DNA of 64,000 nucleotides, from positions 1,364,001 to 1,428,000 of the forward strand of contig CAVTVQ010000006.1 in NCBI GenBank assembly GCA_963738205.1, in the 5' to 3' direction. The stretch comes from DATFQE01 sp963738205. GTDB lineage: Bacteria > Actinomycetota > Thermoleophilia > Gaiellales > Gaiellaceae. The number at the start of each line of letters is the position of its first letter. The first letter of the stretch is position 1. Positions 50,301 to 58,977 of this stretch are shown here, piece after piece. The translations under genes and the position numbers were made by a program. Below the pieces are notes generated by a model. That model was not told the origin of the DNA and did not search any database. It saw only the letters and a program-made list of their open reading frames with translations.

Positions 50301-51890
50301 GTGAGTCGGAGACTCGGCGTCTTGCTGCTCGCACTCGTCGCGGGTGTCGCCTTGCTCGTATCGGCTGCCTTCGCCGACCCGGACGCCGAGTCGAGGCGCG
50401 GCGGCACTCTCCGGCTCATGTGGGGCGCAGAACCCGAGCTCGACCCCGCCCTTGCCGCCGGCAACCTCGGCTCGTGGATGCTCCTGAACGCGACCTGCGC
50501 GAAGCTGTTCACGACCGTTTCGGTCCCCAAGACCGGCAGGACGCGCGTCGTTCCCGAGGTCGTGCGGAGCTACGAGGTCTCCGGCGACGGCCGGACGTAC
50601 ACCTTCGAGCTCGAGCGGACGTTCCGCTTCGACAACCGCGTGCCGGTAACCGCTCGGAGCTTCGCGGACGCATTCAACCGCACCGCGAACCCGACGATGA
50701 ACTCTGCCGCGTGGCGGCGCGGCTTCTTCCAAGAGATTACCGGTGCGGACGCGTTCAGGGAAGGGAAGTCGGCGTCGATCTCGGGCGTGCAGGTGCTCGG
50801 CCCCTACCGCCTCCGGATCCGACTGGAGCGGCGGACGGGTGACTTCCTCGCTCGTCTGACGATGCCGTTCTTCTGTCCGATCTTGCCGAGGACGCCGATC
50901 AGTCCTGCCGGGATCGATGACCCGCCGGGATCGGGGCCGTACCACATTGCAGACCGCGTCCGCGAGCGCCGCATGGTGCTGGAGCGGAATCCCTACTACG
51001 GCGGTGACCGAACGGCGAACCCGGACCGCATCGTCTGGACGATCGAGACCGACTTCGCAGAGCGAATCAGGGCGACCGAGCGGAACGAGCAGGACTTCAC
51101 ACCGGTGTTCGGCTACTCGGACGCGGTCGTGCGTGGCCTCGAGGAGAAGTACGGCATCAACCGGCCGGGAGGTCAGTTCCACCGCCTGCCCACCCTCTCG
51201 AACTTCATGTTCGCGTTCAACACCAGGTCGCCGGCGTTCAAGGGCGCCGGCACGGCTCCGCTCCGGAAAGCGATCAACTACGCCCTCGACAGGTATGCCC
51301 TCAACCGGGCACATGGCTACCTGACGGGGAGACGTACCGATCGCCTGCTCCCGGAGGCTCTGAGCGAGAGCCGGCGCTTCTACCCGATCGGCGGGCCGGA
51401 TCCCGTGACGGCGCGGAGGTGGCTCGCGGAGGCACGGCCCCCGCCGAAGACGCTCACGCTCTACTCCGCGAGCTTCACGTTCGGCGTCCCGACCGCACAG
51501 GTGTTCAAGTCGAACCTGAGGCAGCTCGACATCGACGTCGACGTGAAGCTCTTCTCGTTCCCGACGCTCGTGGAGAAGCTCGTGACGAAGGGGGAACCGT
51601 GGGACGTCGTCTGGCTCCCCTGGGGCGCCTTCTATCCCGGTCCTGCCGGCTACCTCTTCCCGCTCCTCAACGACACGAGGTACGAGTCACGGATCGACGC
51701 GGCAAACCGAGTGACGGGCGAAGCACGAGCCAAGTCGTGGGCGAAGCTCGAAGCGGACCTGATGCGAAACGATCCGCCCGCCGCGGTGTACGCCGACTCC
51801 ATGGCGCTTGTTCTCACGTCGCGGAGCTTCGGCTGCTTCCCCTGGGTTCCGGGTGCCGACCTCGACCTCGGGGCCGTCTGCCTGAAGTAG
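50301..51890 (+). CDS. ABC-type peptide/nickel family-5 solute-binding protein, copy 2
   Basis: 529 residues. A signal peptide (LLLALVAGVALLVSAAFA) is followed by the SBP_bac_5 fold: GGTLRLMWGAEPELDPALAA, GRTYTFELERTFRFDNRVPV, RSFADAFNRTANPTMNSAAW, PPGSGPYHIADRVRERRMVL and RKAINYALDRYALNRAHGYL. The C-terminus reads ADLDLGAVCLK as in copy 1. GTG 50301 is 6 nt after TAGGAT (leaderless). It lies 43 bp downstream of BTAD regulator 2 on the same strand, while copy 1 lies opposite its regulator, so one module has been rearranged. No permease or ATPase is adjacent. Confidence 0.85.
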   Translation: MSRRLGVLLLALVAGVALLVSAAFADPDAESRRGGTLRLMWGAEPELDPALAAGNLGSWMLLNATCAKLFTTVSVPKTGRTRVVPEVVRSYEVSGDGRTYTFELERTFRFDNRVPVTARSFADAFNRTANPTMNSAAWRRGFFQEITGADAFREGKSASISGVQVLGPYRLRIRLERRTGDFLARLTMPFFCPILPRTPISPAGIDDPPGSGPYHIADRVRERRMVLERNPYYGGDRTANPDRIVWTIETDFAERIRATERNEQDFTPVFGYSDAVVRGLEEKYGINRPGGQFHRLPTLSNFMFAFNTRSPAFKGAGTAPLRKAINYALDRYALNRAHGYLTGRRTDRLLPEALSESRRFYPIGGPDPVTARRWLAEARPPPKTLTLYSASFTFGVPTAQVFKSNLRQLDIDVDVKLFSFPTLVEKLVTKGEPWDVVWLPWGAFYPGPAGYLFPLLNDTRYESRIDAANRVTGEARAKSWAKLEADLMRNDPPAAVYADSMALVLTSRSFGCFPWVPGADLDLGAVCLK

Positions 51891-51898
51891 TTCGGTCT

Positions 51899-52852
51899 TC
51901 AGCGCGCGCCACCGGCCGAGGCGGCTAGCTCTCGGCCGAGCGCCCGCAGATCCTCCACGGCCCGAGCCGGGTCGCCGCTCAGCGCATGCGTGTCGGGCTC
52001 GTCGAGCTCGACGCGCCCGGCGAAGAGCGCGCAACGCACTCCCTCCTCCTCCGCCATCCGCCGCGCCTCCCACGGCGCCTTCCCCTCGAGGGTGGTCGCG
52101 TCGAGCTTGCCTTCGCCGCTGACGGCGAGATTTGCGTCCCGCAGGTAGGCGCGGAAGTCGATGCGCTCCAGAATCCAGCGCGCGCCCGGAACCAGCTTCG
52201 CTCCGAGTGATGCGAGTGCCGCTCCCAGCCCCCCGGCCGCCCCAGAGCCGGGTTGCGCTGCGTACGGGGTCAGGTCTTGCATTGCCGCAAGCCGCCGTTC
52301 GAGCTCGACCACGTCGTCGGGCGAGGCACCCTTCTGCGGCCCGTACAGCCGCGGGGCATCGAGGAACCGCGAGCGCACATCGCAGAGCGCAAAAGTGGGC
52401 ACCGAGACCGCGGACACAGCATCGAGCAGACCTGCGCCGCCGTCCATCGTGGCCGTCCCGCCGAGTGCGACCACTACATCGCGAGGCTTCCCCTCGAGCG
52501 CCGCGCCGATCAGCTCGCCGAGCCCGCGGCTCGAGGCGCGCAGCGGGTCGCGGTCCTGCACCGCCACGAGCGCCAGGCCGAGCGCCTCGGCGGCCTCGAC
52601 CACTGCGGTCCCGTCCGGCAGCAGCAGCCACCGAGCGCGCACCGGTCGCTCGAGCGGGTCGCGCACCTCGGCCTCGTGCCACTCGCCGCCGAAGGCCGCG
52701 TACAGCACCTCGGCCGTCCCCTCGCCGCCGTCGGCGATCGGGCACTCGTCGGCCTCGACGCCCTCGTCGCGGAAGCCGGCGGCCAGAGCGGCCGCGGCCT
52801 CGGTGGACGAGAGGACGCCCTTGAGGCTAGCCGGGCACGCGAGCGCGCGCAC
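51899..52852 (-). CDS. Glycerate kinase (GlxK-type)
   Basis: 317 residues. It phosphorylates glycerate. LACPASLKGVLSSTEAAAAL, the signature DECPIADGGEGTAEVLYAAF, VVEAAEALGLALV, VALGGTATMDGGAGLLDAV and the C-terminal DANLAVSGEGKLDATTLEGK are glycerate-kinase type-1 motifs. GTG 52852. It overlaps the end of the upstream flippase-like gene by 26 nt. Confidence 0.88.
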   Translation of the reverse strand: MRALACPASLKGVLSSTEAAAALAAGFRDEGVEADECPIADGGEGTAEVLYAAFGGEWHEAEVRDPLERPVRARWLLLPDGTAVVEAAEALGLALVAVQDRDPLRASSRGLGELIGAALEGKPRDVVVALGGTATMDGGAGLLDAVSAVSVPTFALCDVRSRFLDAPRLYGPQKGASPDDVVELERRLAAMQDLTPYAAQPGSGAAGGLGAALASLGAKLVPGARWILERIDFRAYLRDANLAVSGEGKLDATTLEGKAPWEARRMAEEEGVRCALFAGRVELDEPDTHALSGDPARAVEDLRALGRELAASAGGAR

Positions 52853-53891
52853 GCGTCTCAGGCACCGCTTCCTCGAACTCGCGCTCGGCCTCCTCGACGT
52901 CCTCGGTGGGCTCCGGCATGCGCCGCACCATCGCGAAGCTCACGCCTTCGCGGGCCAGGGCGATCAGCCCGAGCCCAACGCCGACGCCTACGTCGATCGC
53001 CTGCAGTCCGATCCCGAACGCGAAGCCGCGTGCCTTCGCGACGCCGTAGGAAACGAGGGGCAGGGCGACGGCGGCCTGGACGAGCCCGACGTTGCCGGGC
53101 CAGAGCGGGAAGACGGTCGCGACGTTCATCAAGGCCAGCACGAGCGCTGCCGCGGGCAGCGACTCGTGGATCCCGAACCCGCGCATCGCGACGAAGATCG
53201 CGGCGAGCTGGAAACCCCACCCGAGCGTCTGCAGGAGCGCGGCCCCGATCGCGGGAATGGGCGCACGGAGCACGCCGAGGCCCGTGCGCGCCATCGTGAT
53301 GAGGCGGTGCATCTGCCGGTCGGCATCGGCGAGGCGCGCCCGGTGGTGACGCTTCGCGCCGGCGAGAGCGAAGGCAAACAGGGTCGCCCCGATGCCGACG
53401 AACAGCACCAGGCTCGTGAGCGCCCAGTGCGGGATCCTCGCCGTCTGCAGCACGTACAGGAGCAGCAGCGCCGCCGGGAAGAGATCGAACAGCCGGTGCG
53501 CGAAGACGGTGCCGGTGAGCGTGGCCCAGATGCCCTTGCCGCCCGGGAGGTGCCGCGCCAAAACCCCAACCCGCGCCAGCTCGCCGATGCGACCAGGCAG
53601 CACCGAGTTCGCCAGCAGGCCGACGGAGAACGCCGAGAACGTCTGACCGAAACGTGGATGCGGCGGCGGCATCGCCTGCGTGATGACCACGTGCCACGAC
53701 AGGCAGCGCGCGAGCACCGAGCAGACGCTCAGGGCGATCGCCGCGGCGATCCACCACCACGCGACGACCGTGAAGGCGTCACCGACCGCCTGCCAGTCGG
53801 GCCCGTGCCAGACGAGCCAGTAGACGACCACTCCCAGGCCGACTCCAGACACGACCGTGGCCCACATTCCGCGCGGCACGCGCCGGATCAT
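52827..53891 (-). CDS. Flippase-like / LPG-synthase TM-domain (UPF0104) membrane protein
   Basis: 354 residues with about eight helices. GRIGELARVGVLARHLPGG, FAHRLFDLFPAALLLLYVLQ and the conserved PLWPGNVGLVQAAVALPLVS are characteristic of the lysylphosphatidylglycerol-synthase transmembrane/AglD-like family. Members move or modify lipid-linked molecules. The ATG at 53891 overlaps the stop of the GT4 glycosyltransferase (ATGA), so the two may work on the same lipid-linked sugar. Confidence 0.82.
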   Translation of the reverse strand: MIRRVPRGMWATVVSGVGLGVVVYWLVWHGPDWQAVGDAFTVVAWWWIAAAIALSVCSVLARCLSWHVVITQAMPPPHPRFGQTFSAFSVGLLANSVLPGRIGELARVGVLARHLPGGKGIWATLTGTVFAHRLFDLFPAALLLLYVLQTARIPHWALTSLVLFVGIGATLFAFALAGAKRHHRARLADADRQMHRLITMARTGLGVLRAPIPAIGAALLQTLGWGFQLAAIFVAMRGFGIHESLPAAALVLALMNVATVFPLWPGNVGLVQAAVALPLVSYGVAKARGFAFGIGLQAIDVGVGVGLGLIALAREGVSFAMVRRMPEPTEDVEEAEREFEEAVPETRARARVPG

Positions 53892-55036
53892 CGAGCCGCC
53901 ACCGCAGGGCCTCGCCGGACGCCGAGAGCTTGCTCGTAGACGTCCAGTAAGCGACGGGCGATGTCGCCCCACGCGTAGCTCTCCTCCGCCAGGCGACGGG
54001 CTGCGCGACCCAGCTGCTCGCGGCGCGGCTCGTCCTCGAGCAGCTCCACCAGGCCGCGTGAGAGCGCGTCGACGTCGCCGGGCGGAACCGCGATCCCGGT
54101 GCTGGTGGTCATGACGTCACGGTAACCGTCGATGTCGGACGCGACCGCGGGAGTTGCGCACGCGAACGCGCGCGTCAGCACCATGCCGAAGCTTTCGCCG
54201 CCCAGCGAGGGCGCCGCCAGGGCCTTCGCCGTCAGGAGCTCACGCGAGAGCGAGTCGTCGTCGATCGGACCGAGCGTGTCGATGCCGTCGCCCGAGAGCC
54301 GGTGCTTCGCGAGCGCGAGCCGCACCCGCAGCGGATCCGCGCCGACGACGCGGAGGCGCGCGCCGGTCCGCGCGTGAACGTGTGGCCAGGCGCGCAGCAC
54401 GACCTCCATGCCCTTCCGCGGATCGTGCCTGCCGATGAAGACGACGCGGTTCTCGCGTCCGGCCGGATCGGCCTGCTCCGGAATCAACACGCCGTTCGGG
54501 ATGATCTCGTACTCGGCCGGGAAGTACCGCGCCGCCGAGTCGCGGGCACGGGTCGACACGGCGATTCGCTTCACGAGGCGATCGAGCAGGAACCCCCACA
54601 GGGGCTTCGCTCCCTTGAGCCAACCGAGGTCGCCGGCCGCGTGGTGCGTGCTGACGCACGGCGCGTCGGCCAGGGACAGCGTCGCCACGCACGGGATCGG
54701 CGTCATCGGCTCGTGGAGGTGGATGACGTCGAAGCGCTCCTGCTCCAGCACGCGCTTGATGCGCACCAGTGAGCGCGGGCTGAGGATGATGTTCGGCAGC
54801 GCGCCGTTCGCGGGCACGATCACCGAGCGCCCGATCGGGATCACGTCCGGGGGCGGCTCGCCGTGGCGGCCCGAGCGCGGGTGCAGCACGCGGGTGAACT
54901 GACCGGGCGGGTCGTTGCCCATCAAGGTGCGGGTCTCGACGCCGAGGTCGCGCAGCGCGAGCGCCTGATGTTGGGCGTGCTCGGGCACGCCGCCCCAGAA
55001 CGACCACGAGTACGGAACGACGATTCCGACCTTCAT
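53888..55036 (-). CDS. GT4-family glycosyltransferase
   Basis: 382 residues. MKVGIVVPYSWSFWGGVPEH is the N-terminal Rossmann start of GT4 enzymes such as PimA, PimB and MshA. FDVIHLHEPMTPIPCVATL, IIPNGVLIPEQADPAGRENR, VVFIGRHDPRKGMEVVLRAW and the donor-binding ESFGMVLTRAFACATPAVAS follow. It likely transfers a nucleotide-activated sugar to a lipid or small molecule. ATG 55036 gives the family start; longer frames are shadows. Confidence 0.88.
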   Translation of the reverse strand: MKVGIVVPYSWSFWGGVPEHAQHQALALRDLGVETRTLMGNDPPGQFTRVLHPRSGRHGEPPPDVIPIGRSVIVPANGALPNIILSPRSLVRIKRVLEQERFDVIHLHEPMTPIPCVATLSLADAPCVSTHHAAGDLGWLKGAKPLWGFLLDRLVKRIAVSTRARDSAARYFPAEYEIIPNGVLIPEQADPAGRENRVVFIGRHDPRKGMEVVLRAWPHVHARTGARLRVVGADPLRVRLALAKHRLSGDGIDTLGPIDDDSLSRELLTAKALAAPSLGGESFGMVLTRAFACATPAVASDIDGYRDVMTTSTGIAVPPGDVDALSRGLVELLEDEPRREQLGRAARRLAEESYAWGDIARRLLDVYEQALGVRRGPAVAAR

Positions 55037-55064
55037 CGCAGGGGCGAAGCCTAGAGTTCCCGGC
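55037..55064. promoter_or_regulatory. Overlapping divergent -10 boxes
   Basis: The 28-bp gap holds AGCCTAGAGT (55048-55057). Minus strand: TAGGCT, 11 nt before ATG 55036. Plus strand: TAGAGT (55052-55057), 7 nt before ATG 55065. The boxes share the central TA. Confidence 0.5.
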
Positions 55065-55730
55065 ATGGAGTTCGTGATCGCGCTCCTGTCCATGCTGTTC
55101 GCGGCGCTTGCACCCACGCCCGAGCCGCCCGGACACCTCGTCGCCGAGCTTCCGGCAGGCGCGACCGTCGTCGTGCGCGACCGGCCCGGCGGACGCGCCG
55201 TCGCCCGTCTGCCCGCTCGCACCGAGTTCGGCTCGCGGCAGGCATTGGGCGTGCTGCAGCGTCGGGACGGTTGGCTCGGCGTCTCGACGACGGCGCTGCC
55301 GAACGACCGGCTCGGCTGGGTCGACCCCGCGTCGCAACGCCTGATCTACCGACGCACGTCGGTCGAACTGCGCGCCGATCTCTCGCGCCGCGACCTGTCC
55401 GTGCTGAGCGACGGCAAGGTGCTGCGGCGGATGAGCGTGACGATCGGCAGCCCATCGTCGCCGACGCCGACCGGTCGCTTCGCGGTCACCGACAAGCTGC
55501 GCGGGTCCGACTTCGGCGTCTACTACGGCTGCTGCATCCTCGCCATCTCGGGCCACCAGACCAGGCTCCCCGCCGGCTGGACGGGCGGCGACCTCCTGGC
55601 CATCCACGGCGGCCCGACCCAGGCGATCGGCAGTCAGCTTTCAGCGGGCTGCCTGCACGCCGGCGAGCCGGATCTGCGTTGGCTGATGCGGCGGATCCCG
55701 CTCGGGACGCCGATCACGATCCACCCGTAG
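55065..55730 (+). CDS. L,D-transpeptidase (YkuD)
   Basis: 221 residues. A short hydrophobic N-terminus (FVIALLSMLFAALAP) leads to an SH3-like part and then the YkuD domain: MSVTIGSPSSPTPTGRFAVT, LLAIHGGPTQAIGSQLSAGC with the catalytic His and Cys (HGG...SAGCLH). It makes 3-3 cross-links or attaches proteins to peptidoglycan. The usual SHGC(V/I)R is here SAGCLH, a variant. Its TAG stop shares one base with the GTG of the downstream MFS gene (TAGTG). Confidence 0.88.
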   Translation: MEFVIALLSMLFAALAPTPEPPGHLVAELPAGATVVVRDRPGGRAVARLPARTEFGSRQALGVLQRRDGWLGVSTTALPNDRLGWVDPASQRLIYRRTSVELRADLSRRDLSVLSDGKVLRRMSVTIGSPSSPTPTGRFAVTDKLRGSDFGVYYGCCILAISGHQTRLPAGWTGGDLLAIHGGPTQAIGSQLSAGCLHAGEPDLRWLMRRIPLGTPITIHP

Positions 55731-57064
55731 TGGAGATCGTCGTCCGACCCCAGGTCGCCCTCCTCGCGCTCACTGTGGGAATCGTGCTGGCGGACTCGTC
55801 GGTCGTCACCATTGCGCTCCCCGAGATCCTGGGCCAGTTCGACGTCGAGATCGGCACGCTCGCCTGGGTCCTGACGTCCTTCAACCTCGCTCTGGCGTTG
55901 GCGGCCGTACCCGCAGCATTCCTCGCTCGGCGACGGCCTGCGCCGGTGTTCGGAGCCGGGCTGGCCCTGTTCGCCGCCGCGTCGCTCGTCTGCGCGCTGG
56001 CCCCGTCGTTCGGCGTGCTCGTGGCTGCGCGCACGATGCAGGGGGTTGCGGGCGCAGCCGTGGTGTGCGCTGCGCTCGATCTGCTCTCCGGGGCAACCGG
56101 CAACGACGCCCGGGCCGTCCGGATCTGGGCGCTCGCCGGCGTGTTCGGCGCTGCGCTGGGCCCGGCGATCGGCGGAATCCTCACGCAGCTCCTCGGCTGG
56201 GAGTCGATCTTCGTCGTGCAGGTGCCGCTGCTCCTGGTCGCGTTCGCCGCGTTGCGCGGCGTTTCGATGGTGCGCGTCCCTGAGCCGGCCGAGCGACCTG
56301 ACATCGCACCCAACCTCGCGCTGTTGCTCGTCTCGGCGGCGCTCGTCGCGGCGCTGTTCCTGCTCGTGCTCCTCCTGATCAACGGCTGGCGAATCGAGCC
56401 GCTGGCGGCCGGGCTGATCGTGACGGTCATGCCCCTCGCAGCGATCACCGCCGCGCGCTGGTCAGGTCGTATCCAGTCCCTCTGGGCCCGCGCCGCGTCG
56501 GGCACGATCCTCATCGCCGGCGGGCTGGCCGCACTCGGCTGGCTGCCGCACGCGGGCGCGGTCTGGACGATCCCGCCGCAGCTCGCGATCGGCGCCGGGC
56601 TCGGACTCGCCCTGTCCGCACTCACCGAGCGCGCGCTGGCCGGCCGCTCGGCCCAGGCTGTCCACGGAGGCTGGACGATCGCCGCGCGGCACGCAGGCGT
56701 CGTGTTCGGCCTCGTCCTGCTCACCCCCCTCTTCACAGCCGATCTCACCCGCAACGAGGACGAGGCCCTCGCGGCCGGGACGGCGGCGGTCGTCGACAGC
56801 GATATCTCGCCGCTGGAGAAGATCGGCGTCGCCCGGGACATCCTCGTCGCGGTCGACCAGGCCAAGGACGAGGCGCGCATCCCGGACGTGTCGCAGATCG
56901 TCGGCGACCAGGACGACGCGCACGCCGACCTCGCGTCGAAGCTGCAGGACCAGCTCGACCGGGCGGCCACGAACACGGTTTCCCGCTCGTTCCTGGCGGC
57001 CGCGCTGATCTCCCTCTGTGCCCTCGTGCCGATCCTCCTCTCACGACGAGACGTGAGCGTCTGA
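55730..57064 (+). CDS. MFS transporter
   Basis: 444 residues. LADSSVVTIALPEILGQFDV is a DHA2-like first helix. VLTSFNLALALAAVPAAFLA and the motif-C-like WALAGVFGAALGPAIGGIL follow, giving about 12 helices. Before the last helix is a polar loop of about 80 residues (DQAKDEARIPDVSQIVGDQD). Substrate unknown. Start GTG 55730 overlaps the L,D-transpeptidase stop by 1 nt and the end overlaps the next ATG by 1 nt, so the three form an operon. Confidence 0.82.
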   Translation: MEIVVRPQVALLALTVGIVLADSSVVTIALPEILGQFDVEIGTLAWVLTSFNLALALAAVPAAFLARRRPAPVFGAGLALFAAASLVCALAPSFGVLVAARTMQGVAGAAVVCAALDLLSGATGNDARAVRIWALAGVFGAALGPAIGGILTQLLGWESIFVVQVPLLLVAFAALRGVSMVRVPEPAERPDIAPNLALLLVSAALVAALFLLVLLLINGWRIEPLAAGLIVTVMPLAAITAARWSGRIQSLWARAASGTILIAGGLAALGWLPHAGAVWTIPPQLAIGAGLGLALSALTERALAGRSAQAVHGGWTIAARHAGVVFGLVLLTPLFTADLTRNEDEALAAGTAAVVDSDISPLEKIGVARDILVAVDQAKDEARIPDVSQIVGDQDDAHADLASKLQDQLDRAATNTVSRSFLAAALISLCALVPILLSRRDVSV

Positions 57065-57504
57065 TGCGGGCGATCGCGCTGGCGACCGGCACGGCCGTCG
57101 CACTCGTCCTCGTGTACCTGGCCCTCGGCGGCGCGTCCTACGCACCGGCAAAGAGCGCCGACCCCTGTGCGCCCCGCGACTGGCGCGAGCCGCGCGGCCT
57201 CCAGGCGGTCGCCGAGCAGATCGTCCTGTCGGGCCTGGACGGCGCGGCGTGCGACCTCGGTGTCAGCCGGGAAGACGTCGTCCTGGCGTTTGGCAGCCGA
57301 GCATCGCTGGACCGCTTCGGCCGCGAGCACGACGTTACGCCGGCCGAGCTCGAGCGACTCGTCCGCGCGAGCATCGACCGGGCCGTCGACGACGCCGTCG
57401 CGGCGGACGCGCTCGACCCCACGGTCGCGCGCGTGATCCGCGACCTCGCGGGCCGGATCCCGATCAGCCAGGTCATCGACCTGCTCGACACCCTGCTCGG
57501 CTAG
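57064..57504 (+). CDS. Hypothetical secreted or membrane-anchored protein
   Basis: 146 residues. An N-terminal hydrophobic segment (IALATGTAVALVLVYLALGG) is followed by a soluble domain with two Cys (DPCAPRDWREP and GAACDLGVSREDV) that could form a disulfide, and repeated short helices. No family recognised. Translationally coupled to the upstream MFS gene (TGATG). Confidence 0.65.
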   Translation: MRAIALATGTAVALVLVYLALGGASYAPAKSADPCAPRDWREPRGLQAVAEQIVLSGLDGAACDLGVSREDVVLAFGSRASLDRFGREHDVTPAELERLVRASIDRAVDDAVAADALDPTVARVIRDLAGRIPISQVIDLLDTLLG

Positions 57505-57528
57505 GAAACCGCTACTACACTCGCGTCA

Positions 57529-58545
57529 ATGTTCGACGAGGGCCTCGCGGAGCTCCACACCCACCTCGGCGGCTCGGTCGCCTCGGACATCATGTGGAGC
57601 CTCGCCCACGAGCAGGGGATCGCGCTTCCGGTCAAGGACTACTGGGAATTCGACCAGCTCGTTACGGTCTCCGACCCACGCGGTGTCGACGGCCTCGACG
57701 CGCTCGACCAGATCTACCACTGGACCGAGCTGATCCAGTCCAGCCCGCTTGCAGTCGAGCGCTCCGTGCACGCCGCGATCGGCGGCGCTTACCGGTCACA
57801 GAGGATCACGACGCTCGAGCTCCGCTTCAACCCGATGAAGCGGAACCGCGGCGGCGAGCGAGACCTCGACCACATCATCCTCGCCGCGGTCCGCGGCCTC
57901 GATCGCGCATCGATCGAGTACCCGCAGGTGCGCGCTGGCCTGATCCTGATGATGGATCGAACCTTCACGGCGGAGCAGAACGCCGTCATCGTCGAGAAGG
58001 CGATTCGCTGGTCGTCCCGCGGTGTGGTGGGGATCGACATCGCCGGCCCGCGTCCCGGCGGAGCGCGCTATCCGTATCGCGAGTTGGCGCCGCTCGTCGA
58101 GGAGGCGCGTGCGGCCGGGCTGGGCGTGACGATCCACGTCGGCGAGGAGGGAAACGAGCACGGCATCGCGGAGATCGGCGAAGTCGTCGAGGCGCTCCGC
58201 CCGGACCGGATCGGCCACGGCATCCTCGCCGCGCGCGACCCGGAGCTGATGGCGTCGCTGCGCGAGCACGGGATCGTGCTCGAGATCTGCCCCACCTCGA
58301 ACCTCCTCACCGGGGCGCTCGCCGACGAGGACGAGGTGCGGTTCGTCTTCCGCCAGTTCACGGAGAACGACGTGCCGTTCACCGTCGCCACCGACGGCCC
58401 TGAGATGATGCGCACGCACCTGAACGACGAGCTGGAGCTGCTGCTCCGCATCGGCGCAGCGGACGAGGACGAGCTGCGCGCCGCGAACGCGCGCGGACAC
58501 GAGGCGAGCTTCGTCACGGCCGGCTCGCTACTCCCCAGGGCGTAG
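57529..58545 (+). CDS. Adenosine deaminase family amidohydrolase
   Basis: 338 residues. AELHTHLGGSVASDIMWSLA (metal HxH), GLGVTIHVGEEGNEHGIAEI (metal His and catalytic Glu neighbourhood), RIGHGILAARDPELM, LEICPTSNLLTGAL and FTVATDGPEMMRTHL define the adenosine/AMP deaminase barrel. Canonical adenosine deaminases have TDDP where this has TDGPEM, so the true substrate may be another adenosine-like molecule. ATG 57529 is 7 nt after TACACT, probably leaderless. Confidence 0.85.
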   Translation: MFDEGLAELHTHLGGSVASDIMWSLAHEQGIALPVKDYWEFDQLVTVSDPRGVDGLDALDQIYHWTELIQSSPLAVERSVHAAIGGAYRSQRITTLELRFNPMKRNRGGERDLDHIILAAVRGLDRASIEYPQVRAGLILMMDRTFTAEQNAVIVEKAIRWSSRGVVGIDIAGPRPGGARYPYRELAPLVEEARAAGLGVTIHVGEEGNEHGIAEIGEVVEALRPDRIGHGILAARDPELMASLREHGIVLEICPTSNLLTGALADEDEVRFVFRQFTENDVPFTVATDGPEMMRTHLNDELELLLRIGAADEDELRAANARGHEASFVTAGSLLPRA

Positions 58546-58562
58546 CTTGCGAAATACGCCTT

Positions 58563-58581
58563 CCGGCCGATTTTCGGCCGG
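58563..58581 (+). terminator. Short hairpin after the deaminase gene
   Basis: Perfect 8-bp stem CCGGCCGA / TCGGCCGG with a TTT loop, 17 nt after the stop. There is no U tract; possible terminator. Confidence 0.5.
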
Positions 58582-58605
58582 CCCGGACGGGGTTAGCGTG
58601 GCGTC

Positions 58606-58871
58606 ATGCAAGAGGTCCTCATCGGGAGCGCCCCGAAATCACACAGCGACAGCGCGAGGTCGTAGCGCTGATCGCCGCGGGATGCTCGAACGAGGAGGTC
58701 GGTGACCGCCTCGGCATCTCGCCCAGAACGGCGAAGGCACACGCAGACGTGCTCCGCCAAAAGCTCGGCGTCGCGCGGCGTCGGCAGATCCCGGCGGCCT
58801 ACCGGCTGCTGACGGGAGATGACCCGCTCGACCGAGGCCTCGGCTCGGCTCTGCCCGAACCGGGGGACTGA
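58606..58871 (+). CDS. Small LuxR-type HTH protein (frameshifted near 58624)
   Basis: Repaired length is about 88 residues. RPEITQRQREVVALIAAGCS, NEEVGDRLGISPRTAKAHAD and VLRQKLGVARRRQIPAAYRL form a LuxR/GerE helix-turn-helix with nothing before it. ATG 58606 lies 6 nt after TAGCGT, but its frame ends after 19 codons. Lengthening the GGG at 58624-58626 by one G gives MQEVLIG then ERPEITQRQ in one frame. The start codon placement is therefore firm and the indel is the problem. A strong terminator follows. Confidence 0.7.
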
Positions 58872-58876
58872 CGGCA

Positions 58877-58906
58877 CCGTGCCTGCGGCCCAGGCCGCAG
58901 GCACGG
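58877..58906 (+). terminator. Strong hairpin between two regulator genes
   Basis: CCGTGCCTGCGGCC / GGCCGCAGGCACGG, a perfect 14-bp inverted repeat with a 2-nt centre, six bases after the small LuxR stop. It is followed by CCCCTTATC. Confidence 0.75.
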
Positions 58907-58977
58907 CCCCTTATCTCCTCTGGTTTCCGCATTCCCATTCCGGCGCGGATGGGTCTACCCTTGAGCCGCGGCCCCAG

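Noticed and set aside
43557..51890. Antibiotic biosynthetic cluster because of SARP-like regulators
   Set aside because: No polyketide, peptide or tailoring enzymes are present; the BTAD proteins are membrane-tethered and linked to solute-binding proteins instead.
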